This document shows positions 1-5,511 of a DNA stretch of 64,000 nucleotides, piece after piece. The position numbers were made by a program, and so were the translations under genes. The DNA is from Fervidicoccus fontis Kam940. GTDB lineage: Archaea > Thermoproteota > Thermoprotei_A > Sulfolobales > Fervidicoccaceae. Every line of letters begins with the position of its first letter. Within the stretch, counting starts at the first letter, position 1. The notes below the pieces were generated by a model that was not told the origin of the DNA, did no database searches, and was given only the letters and a program-made list of their open reading frames with translations. The DNA lies in NCBI RefSeq assembly GCF_000258425.1, contig NC_017461.1:1208949-1272948 (forward strand), in the 5' to 3' direction.

Positions 1-1
1 A

Positions 2-94
2 GCATGGAGGTCTATTTCATTAAAAAAAGACTTCATCATGGATGCATGGATGGTTGCAGATAGAATAATATGCCATCTAGAGAAATATATTTGA
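2..94 (+). CDS. C-terminal tail of an unidentified protein (cut by window edge)
   Basis: An open frame enters from the left edge and stops at TGA 92-94, giving about 30 residues ending in HLEKYI. It lies on the same strand as the archaease gene, 57 bp upstream of it. Too little is present to name a family. The tail reads like ordinary protein, with alternating charged and aliphatic residues, but it could also be chance open reading. Another frame through the same bases stops sooner. Confidence 0.3.
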   Translation, partial: AWRSISLKKDFIMDAWMVADRIICHLEKYI

Positions 95-151
95 TAATAA
101 TGAAAAATTTTTGCATTTTATATTAAAATAAAAATTTAATGCGTGATAAAG

Positions 152-586
152 ATGGAAGGCGAAGGTTATTCCTTTGAGGAGCATACTTCTGATGTGATTA
201 TTGTCGCGAGAGGGAAAACTCTTGAAAGAGCTTTTGAATATATTGCTAAAGGTTTGATGGAAATAATGACAAATCCGTCGCAAATAGATATAAAAGAAAA
301 AAAAGAATTAAAAGTAAACGGTTTTGATTTAGAAAACTTACTTTACAGATGGGTCGAAGAATTTCTATATTTGTTTGATGCTGAAGGTTTTTTAGCAAGG
401 GAAATAAAGGTTGAAAAAATTGAAAAACTTAATGAAGAATATTTAGTAAATGGAGTTGCATATGGAGAACGCTATAATGAAAGGAAACATGAATCAAGAA
501 CACATGTTAAAGCTCCAACTTATTCGCAAATAAACGTAACAAGAGAATCAGATCTTTGGAAGTTAAAAATAACTGTTGATATATAA
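152..586 (+). CDS. Archaease, activator of RtcB-type tRNA ligase
   Basis: Small acidic protein of 144 residues. The N-terminal EHTSDV (residues 10-15) matches the archaease hallmark EHTADV, and the late segment KAPTYSQI corresponds to the conserved KA-x-TY region. Archaeases activate the 3'-phosphate RNA ligase RtcB, needed in tRNA splicing, and act in the cytoplasm; no rtcB is visible here. I prefer ATG 152 over an upstream in-frame GTG at 143 because GTGAT at 143-147 then serves as ribosome binding site and the protein begins as in relatives. The length is normal for the family. Window context is consistent: two tRNA genes here carry introns that need splicing. Confidence 0.9.
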   Translation: MEGEGYSFEEHTSDVIIVARGKTLERAFEYIAKGLMEIMTNPSQIDIKEKKELKVNGFDLENLLYRWVEEFLYLFDAEGFLAREIKVEKIEKLNEEYLVNGVAYGERYNERKHESRTHVKAPTYSQINVTRESDLWKLKITVDI

Positions 587-602
587 ATTATAATTGGCTG
601 TC

Positions 603-668
603 TAAAGCAATGATGAGAAGAGGGTCTCTCGACAATTATATGAAGAGAGCCGGAAATGCTGAGCTTTA
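603..668 (+). ncRNA. C/D box sRNA candidate
   Basis: The layout is a near-perfect archaeal C/D guide RNA. C box ATGATGA lies at 610-616, a degenerate D' box TCGA at 629-632, C' box ATGAAGA at 640-646 (one mismatch to RUGAUGA) and D box CTGA at 659-662. Both guide segments, 617-628 and 647-658, are 12 nt, and a 6-bp terminal stem pairs TAAAGC (603-608) with GCTTTA (663-668). Such RNAs direct 2'-O-methylation of rRNA or tRNA via L7Ae, Nop5 and fibrillarin. By the N+5 rule the D guide would modify a U opposite A654. The targets are not established. Confidence 0.7.
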
Positions 669-863
669 TGGCATTTTAAATTCGCATTTTTTCAATTTTC
701 ATGATCAATGAATAACAGTTCACTCTTCTTTTTCTGGTTAATTGCCTTTCTTTTTGGTTTCGCAAATGGTCTGAAAGAGATAAACTTTTTATTCACGCCG
801 TACTTGACAAGATCTTTGTTTGTAAGATTTAAAAAGGGGATCAAAGAAAAAAAGAAAAGTAGA

Positions 864-939
864 GCGGCGGTCGTCTAGCCTGGACTAGGACGTCGGCCTC
901 CCAAGCCGGTGATCCCGGGTTCAAATCCCGGCCGCCGCA
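864..939 (+). tRNA. tRNA-Gly(CCC)
   Basis: Cloverleaf of 76 nt. Acceptor GCGGCGG pairs with CCGCCGC, the anticodon stem carries loop CTCCCAA (anticodon CCC), the T arm is CCGGG-TTCAAAT-CCCGG, and the discriminator is A939. CCA is not encoded and no intron is present. A TATA-like TTTAAAAA at 828-835 lies about 30 bp upstream, the right spacing for a TFB/TBP promoter. Confidence 0.97.
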
Positions 940-970
940 TTAACAATGAAACCAATGTAGTTGTAAAAAG

Positions 971-1297
971 GTGAACTGTTTGCTGTTTTTACAACCTCTT
1001 ATATTTCTCGTGTTTTTAGCTTTTATATTAGCTATAATATTTCAGCCTTCAGGGCAAAAATACGAGAAAATTTTTCTTACAATAATAACATTATTAGGAA
1101 TCCTCTTCATTCTTCTCAATTATATTTTTATTTTCTCATTTCCTGAAAATATTAAGATTTATCCTTTATTCATCATTGAAACTCACGGAGGATATTCTGT
1201 CATTTCTCTCGACTTCGGTCAAATAGTAGCCGTAGTTGTGATAATTTATTTGCTACTCTATTTTTTAATAAAAAAGAAAAATCGTGTGAAAATATAG
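971..1297 (+). CDS. Small integral membrane protein, unrecognised
   Basis: A 108-residue frame starts at GTG 971, 31 bp after tRNA-Gly. Three strongly hydrophobic stretches (about residues 5-25, 35-58 and 82-101) are followed by a basic tail (KKKNRVKI), so three membrane spans with the C terminus in the cytoplasm are likely. A short extracellular loop containing THGG separates spans two and three. I do not recognise the family. AAAAAG before the start is only a weak ribosome binding site, so it may lack a leader. A chance frame is possible, although long hydrophobic frames with a positive tail are usually real. Confidence 0.5.
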   Translation: MNCLLFLQPLIFLVFLAFILAIIFQPSGQKYEKIFLTIITLLGILFILLNYIFIFSFPENIKIYPLFIIETHGGYSVISLDFGQIVAVVVIIYLLLYFLIKKKNRVKI

Positions 1298-1425
1298 GAC
1301 AAAAAATTATCATAAAATGAAAGCTCTCTAAAATTAACTTTTATAAATTGGCACTAGCGAAAGAAATTTTAAGTTTAAAAAAGATGTTAGAGTTATAAAC
1401 CCTCAATTAAAAAAATTTAGAGTGA

Positions 1426-1500
1426 GCCGCGGTAGTATAGCCCGGTCAAGTATGCGGGCCTTTCGAGCCCGTGACCCGGGTTCAAATCCCGGCCGCGGCA
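1426..1500 (+). tRNA. tRNA-Glu(TTC)
   Basis: A 75-nt cloverleaf: acceptor GCCGCGG with CCGCGGC, anticodon stem CGGGC/GCCCG with loop CTTTCGA (anticodon TTC), T arm CCGGG-TTCAAAT-CCCGG, discriminator A1500. No intron and no encoded CCA. A TATA-like GTTATAAA lies at about 1392-1399, roughly 30 bp upstream. Confidence 0.97.
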
Positions 1501-1585
1501 CCTAATAAAAAATCTGTAAATAGGAAAAACGCGCGGGATCTCTGGTTATAGTTTTGTTTTTACTCTATTAGTTTGGTGTAAAAAG

Positions 1586-1786
1586 ATGAAAAGCGAAAGC
1601 AAAGAGGAAAGCAAAATTAAGGAAATGCTGTCAATGTGGCGAAAAATACTGAAACTGTCTAGAAGACCCGATAAAGAAGAATTTAATTTGCTGTTAAAGT
1701 TAAATATAATAGGGTTTACTCTAGTTGGAACCATCGCATACATAATTCACATTATGGTAACTGTTGTTCTTCCAGCGATAAGGTGA
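1586..1786 (+). CDS. secE: Preprotein translocase subunit SecE (Sec61 gamma)
   Basis: A 66-residue protein with a charged amphipathic N-terminal half (the SLSRRP-like segment KLSRRPDKEEF at about 24-34) and a single C-terminal membrane span (about 38-62). This is the archaeal SecE/Sec61-gamma layout, which clamps SecY in the membrane. It is first in the conserved archaeal string secE-spt5-rpl11-rpl1-rpl10. Its TGA lies inside the ribosome binding site of spt5, so the two are translationally coupled. Length is normal. Confidence 0.93.
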   Translation: MKSESKEESKIKEMLSMWRKILKLSRRPDKEEFNLLLKLNIIGFTLVGTIAYIIHIMVTVVLPAIR

Positions 1787-1791
1787 AAAAA

Positions 1792-2286
1792 ATGGAAAAT
1801 AACGAAAAAATAAATAATGGTGAGAAGCCAGCCGAGAAGAAAAGTTCATTTTATTTAATCAGAACAGTTTCTAGACAGGAGCTAAATGTAGCATTGCTTC
1901 TTGAGAGGAAAATTGCTCTTTCGCATTCTCCCATTTATTCAATAATTTTGCCTCCAAAGTTAAAGGGGTATTTGGTATTAGAAAGCCAAAAATCGAGTGC
2001 GGTTGAAGCTGTAATTAAGGATATGCAACATTTAAGAAAGAGAGTTTATGGAACACTTACAGTTGAAGATGTAGAAAGAATGACCAAGCCAAAAGCGACA
2101 ATCGAAACTTTAAATCCCGGAGATACCGTAGAAGTTATAGCAGGTCCATTCCAGGGCATAAAAGCGCAGGTAATTGAAATAGATAAAGTCAAGCAAGAAG
2201 TGGTTCTAAATATTTTAGAATCCGCATATCCGCTCAAAGTAACTATTCCGGGTGAGTTTGTAAAACCGGTAAAGAAGGTGGAATAA
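1792..2286 (+). CDS. spt5: Transcription elongation factor Spt5 (archaeal NusG)
   Basis: A 164-residue Spt5/NusG. The NGN domain (about residues 18-95) starts with FYLIRTVSRQE and binds the RNA polymerase clamp coiled coil together with Spt4. A KOW domain follows (about 105-160) with the signature PGDTVEVIAGPFQGIKA. I choose ATG 1792, placed 5 nt after AGGTGA at 1781-1786, rather than the overlapping GTG 1783. It sits between secE and rpl11 as in most archaea and stops one base before the rpl11 start. It keeps elongating polymerase processive. Nothing unusual is seen. Confidence 0.95.
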   Translation: MENNEKINNGEKPAEKKSSFYLIRTVSRQELNVALLLERKIALSHSPIYSIILPPKLKGYLVLESQKSSAVEAVIKDMQHLRKRVYGTLTVEDVERMTKPKATIETLNPGDTVEVIAGPFQGIKAQVIEIDKVKQEVVLNILESAYPLKVTIPGEFVKPVKKVE

Positions 2287-2287
2287 A

Positions 2288-2791
2288 ATGAGTGAAGTTA
2301 AAATTATAAATTTAAGCGTAAAAACAGGAAACGTTTCTCAGAAAGATTTAGAAGAAGCTAAAAAATATGGTTTTAATGTAGATGAAATAGCTGAAAAAAT
2401 AAATAAGAGGATAGGTGCTTTAAAAGAGAAGGAAGTAAAGATAACGATATATTTGTATCCTTCTGTTAAAGATTATATTATAGAAGTGAAGCCGCCTACA
2501 GTAACCGAACTACTTCTGTGGAAAGCTAAAGCAAAAGAGCCCAGCGGCGATCCTGCTCATAAAAAAGTTGGCGATATCAAGGTAGCAGATTTAGCTGAGG
2601 TAGCAATAATAATGAAAAACGAGTTACTTACAAGAGATCTAAAGAAAGCTGTGAAGATGCTTTTAGGGAGTGCAAGAAGCATAGGTCTCACAGTCGAGGG
2701 TAAAGACCCTAAAGATGTTCAGAAAGAGCTTGAAAGCGGCACATATGATAAAATAATAGAAGATTATATAAAGGATTGGGAAGAACATTAA
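2288..2791 (+). CDS. rpl11: Ribosomal protein L11, lacking the proline-rich N-terminal loop
   Basis: A 167-residue L11 of the large-subunit GTPase-associated centre. The C-terminal rRNA-binding domain is conserved, including EPSGDPAHKKVG and LLGSARSIGLTVEGKDPKDV. The N-terminal domain is aberrant: where other L11 proteins carry the KPGPPLGP-x-LGPLG loop after VEGG, this one reads VKTGNVSQKDLEEAKKYGFN, with no proline and about two residues fewer. That loop normally contacts elongation factors and is the thiostrepton site. ATG 2288 follows AAGGTG with good spacing, and genome order is normal, so this is the only L11 expected here. The frame is intact and the upstream sequence offers no alternative N terminus. 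Confidence 0.93.
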   Translation: MSEVKIINLSVKTGNVSQKDLEEAKKYGFNVDEIAEKINKRIGALKEKEVKITIYLYPSVKDYIIEVKPPTVTELLLWKAKAKEPSGDPAHKKVGDIKVADLAEVAIIMKNELLTRDLKKAVKMLLGSARSIGLTVEGKDPKDVQKELESGTYDKIIEDYIKDWEEH

Positions 2792-2864
2792 AAGGAGACA
2801 TCGTTTTTAACTTAAAAATGAAAAATAAAAAATAGTTTATGAAAAATAAGGGTGTCACGTTACT

Positions 2865-3524
2865 ATGGCTCAAGCGACAACATTAACGGAGAAGATAGAA
2901 AATGCTTTAAGAGAGGTATTGGAAAAAAGTCCAAAGAGAAACTTTAAGCAAAGCATTGAAATGATAATAACATTTAAAGAAATAGATCCAAAAAAGCCGG
3001 AATTTAAGATTAGAGAGAACGTATTTCTGCCTAATGCACCGAAAAAAGAACCAGAGATTTGTATAGTAGCTGACGGAGATTTGGCACTTCAGGCAAAGAA
3101 TCTAAATGTCAAACAGGTTATAGATAAAGCAATTTTGGATGAAATAAGTAAGGATAAGAAAAAAGCTAAAAAGATTGCAAAAAACTGCGATGTAATTCTT
3201 GTACAAACGGATTTGATGTCTCAAGTCGGTCGAACTTTGGGTCCAGCACTAGGACCTAGAGGAAAAGCTCCGATACCTTTGCCTCCAAGAAGCGATCTTC
3301 AATCAATATTGGAAAGATATAAAAAGATAGCAATTGTAAGAATAAAAGATCAGCCACAAATTCAAGTAAAAATAGGTACTGAAGATAATACGTTAAAAGA
3401 ACTGACTGAAAACGCAATTGCAATACTGAATGTAATAGAAAATAAGCTTAAGACTCTTTCAAATGTCGATGCTATATATTTCAAAAAAGCTATGGGACCT
3501 CCAGTAAAAATTAGAATGAGGTGA
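2865..3524 (+). CDS. rpl1: Ribosomal protein L1
   Basis: A 219-residue L1 forming the mobile L1 stalk that binds 23S rRNA. Family features include the N-terminal KIENALREVLE helix, ADGDLALQAK, the signature QVGRTLGPALGPRGKAP (about residues 121-137) and the C-terminal KKAMGPPVKIRMR. Length is normal for archaea. A 73-bp gap separates it from rpl11 with no strong ribosome binding site next to ATG 2865, although GGGTG occurs about 14 nt upstream. L1 represses its own messenger in some archaea; I see no clear mimic of the rRNA site in the gap. Its TGA overlaps the rpl10 ribosome binding site. Confidence 0.96.
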   Translation: MAQATTLTEKIENALREVLEKSPKRNFKQSIEMIITFKEIDPKKPEFKIRENVFLPNAPKKEPEICIVADGDLALQAKNLNVKQVIDKAILDEISKDKKKAKKIAKNCDVILVQTDLMSQVGRTLGPALGPRGKAPIPLPPRSDLQSILERYKKIAIVRIKDQPQIQVKIGTEDNTLKELTENAIAILNVIENKLKTLSNVDAIYFKKAMGPPVKIRMR

Positions 3525-3529
3525 GCATA

Positions 3530-4564
3530 ATGAGGCTTATAGTAAAACAGAAAGTTGTCCCTAGTTGGAAGGAAGAGGAAGTAAACGAATTAGTTAAATT
3601 AATGAAAGAATACCCTGTACTAGGAATAATTGATGCTAAAGATGTACCTGCAAGTTTGATCCAAAAAATCAAGGTGATGCTCCGAGATAAAGTCGATGAC
3701 GCTATTGTCATTAAAAGCGTAAAAAACAACTTATTTCTCATAGCTTTGGAAAAGGCAGACGTTAAAGGAAAAGAAAAACTGAAAGAAGTGATAAAGGACC
3801 AGAAAATATTCGTATTTTCAAAACTGAACCCATTTATGTTAGCGGCAATGATTAACAGAATGAGATTGCCTGCTCCTGCTAAAGCTGGAATGAAGGTTGA
3901 TAGAGAAATTGCAGTCGAGCCCATGGATACACACCTTCAGCCAGGGCCTCTGTTAAGTGCATTCGGAAAGCTAAAAATTCCCACAAAAGTTCAAAACGGA
4001 ACCATTTGGATTGCAAAAAGGACAGTACTCGCAAAGCCTGGTGATGTAATAAGCGCAGATCTCGCATCTATGCTTCAACGACTGGGCATTTCTCCTGGGG
4101 AAGTCGGTTTAAGCTTGCAGTATGCACTAGACGATGGTGTCCTATTACCTGCAGAATCTTTGAGCTTAAACATTGAAGAGTACAGAAATAGCTTAATCCA
4201 GTCATACATTCAGGCTATAAGCTTAGCATCAGAGATCGCATATCCTGAGCCTGAAGCGCTTAAGCTATCCTTAATAAAAAGCTATAAAAGGGCTTTGCAC
4301 TTATCTGCAGAAATTGGATACATTACAAGTGATAATGCAGAATATGTTTTGAGAGTTGCTGCATCTAAGGCATATAGCATTGTAGCTGCTATGGGCGACA
4401 AGGCAAAAGAATTGGGAATAGAAGGAGTTCAATTACAGAGACCTCCTGAAGGAGAAAAGAAGGAGGAGAAGAAGGAGGAAAAGAAGGAAGAGAAGGCTGA
4501 GGAAGAGAAAAAGGAGCTAAGCGAAGAGGAGCTATCTAGTGGATTAGGAGCATTATTTGGATAA
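3530..4564 (+). CDS. rpl10: Ribosomal protein L10 (P0), stalk base
   Basis: An archaeal P0 of 344 residues that binds 23S rRNA and L11 and carries P1 dimers on C-terminal helices. The N-terminal L10 domain (about 1-110), the archaeal insertion (about 110-185, including PGPLLSAFGKLKIPTK), the P1-binding helices (about 200-300) and a charged hinge ending [12 protein letters not shown] are all present. ATG 3530 follows GAGGTG (3519-3524) at proper spacing; an in-frame GTG at 3521 lies inside that site. The last 34 codons plus 11 bp after the stop are identical in DNA to the P1 gene. Confidence 0.96.
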   Translation: MRLIVKQKVVPSWKEEEVNELVKLMKEYPVLGIIDAKDVPASLIQKIKVMLRDKVDDAIVIKSVKNNLFLIALEKADVKGKEKLKEVIKDQKIFVFSKLNPFMLAAMINRMRLPAPAKAGMKVDREIAVEPMDTHLQPGPLLSAFGKLKIPTKVQNGTIWIAKRTVLAKPGDVISADLASMLQRLGISPGEVGLSLQYALDDGVLLPAESLSLNIEEYRNSLIQSYIQAISLASEIAYPEPEALKLSLIKSYKRALHLSAEIGYITSDNAEYVLRVAASKAYSIVAAMGDKAKELGIEGVQLQRPPEGEKKEEKKEEKKEEKAEEEKKELSEEELSSGLGALFG

Positions 4565-4575
4565 CAGAAAATTTT
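4463..4575 (+). repeat. 113-bp perfect direct repeat, copy 1 (3' end of rpl10)
   Basis: Bases 4463-4575 are identical to 4956-5068. The repeat encodes the shared acidic/basic hinge and the factor-binding tail of L10 and P1 and runs 11 bp past the L10 stop codon. Outside these borders the sequences differ at once. Confidence 0.97.
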
Positions 4576-4678
4576 TAAATTGTTTTTCATATCTTTATAT
4601 GCGATGTGATTTAATTCGTATAAATATCCTGATGAGGCTGAGCAAAGCTTAGCCGAACAAAAAAAGAAAAAAACTCAA

Positions 4679-4688
4679 TTTATATAAA
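4679..4688 (+). promoter_or_regulatory. TATA box of the P1 gene
   Basis: TTTATATAAA lies about 46-55 bp upstream of the inferred P1 start, giving a leader of roughly 25-30 nt. The preceding gap also holds an 8-bp hairpin, GGCTGAGC (4636-4643) with GCTTAGCC (4647-4654) around loop AAA, followed by an A-rich tract; it lies upstream of the transcript start and may belong to rpl10 termination. Confidence 0.6.
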
Positions 4689-4733
4689 GGCATAAAAATA
4701 ATGATATTTTAATAGCATAAGGGGTGATGAACT

Positions 4734-5057
4734 ATAGAGTACATATATGCATCTCTCATGTTACATAGTGCAAAGAAAGACATTAATGAAGAAAATATAA
4801 AGAAAGTTCTAGAATCTGCGGGAATACAAGTAGATGATGTGAGGGTTAAAGCGCTTGTTGCAGCTCTACAGCAAATAAACATCGATGAAGTGTTAAAATC
4901 TGCTTTAGTAACAGGCGCAGTAGCACCTGCGGCACCTGCAGCTGCACCAGCTAGCGAGGAGAAGAAGGAGGAAAAGAAGGAAGAGAAGGCTGAGGAAGAG
5001 AAAAAGGAGCTAAGCGAAGAGGAGCTATCTAGTGGATTAGGAGCATTATTTGGATAA
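4734..5057 (+). CDS. rpl12: Ribosomal protein P1 (L12 stalk), apparent AUA start codon
   Basis: Archaeal P1 of 107 residues counted from 4734. Dimers bind L10 and recruit elongation factors with the C-terminal SSGLGALFG tail. The conserved N terminus [16 protein letters not shown] is encoded in frame upstream of the first ATG (4758), and the codon at the invariant initiator position is ATA (4734-4736). An in-frame TGA at 4728-4730 leaves only ACT between it and ATA. GGGGTGAT (4721-4728) sits at ideal spacing for 4734 but about 30 nt from 4758, where initiation would delete nine dimerisation residues. The 3' end is identical to that of rpl10. A base-calling error (ATG read as ATA) is the main alternative. 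Confidence 0.9.
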   Translation: MEYIYASLMLHSAKKDINEENIKKVLESAGIQVDDVRVKALVAALQQINIDEVLKSALVTGAVAPAAPAAAPASEEKKEEKKEEKAEEEKKELSEEELSSGLGALFG

Positions 5058-5068
5058 CAGAAAATTTT
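4956..5068 (+). repeat. 113-bp perfect direct repeat, copy 2 (3' end of P1 gene)
   Basis: Identical to 4463-4575, including 11 bp after the P1 stop codon. See copy 1. Confidence 0.97.
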
Positions 5069-5159
5069 GAGTAATATATTAAAATTACATGGTTTTTAAA
5101 GAATAAACTTTTATTCAGATATATTTTTGAGTTAATTTTGATTGACAGTTTTTTCGATT

Positions 5160-5275
5160 TACGACTGAAAGCCTTATCCTTGAAGACAAATAAAGTTTAA
5201 AATATTTCCAGGCTTTTATTCTATAATCAAATCTCAGTGATCAGCCTTTAAAGGCGGAGTAGGCTTCCTAACCAA
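5160..5275 (+). repeat. Degenerate copy of the dispersed intergenic palindromic repeat
   Basis: This lies in the 450-bp gap between P1 and alaS. ACGACTGAAAG starts a short imperfect hairpin (CCTTAT with ATAAAG) followed by GTTTAAAATATTT, then TCTCAGTGATCAGCCTTTAAAGGC. The order and wording match copies near 26.97 and 44.78 kb, so it is a decayed member of that family. The rest of the gap (5276-5490) shows no gene; AT-rich blocks before 5490 may hold the alaS promoter. Confidence 0.5.
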
Positions 5276-5511
5276 GACAAATAGAAGGAGTATTATATCT
5301 TAGATCAAAACAATAAGTTCTTTTCAATTATCAATGGTTGGTTTCTGATAATTCTAATTCCCTTGCAAATGAAAAGTATATTTACAAATAAATACGGAAG
5401 GCCTTTCGCTATTTTGAGGATTGATGAGCACAGATATTGGATAGTACAAAAGTTTAAAGATAGTAAAAAACAATTTATGTTTAGTTTATATGAAAAAAGG
5501 TGCTGTTAAAT

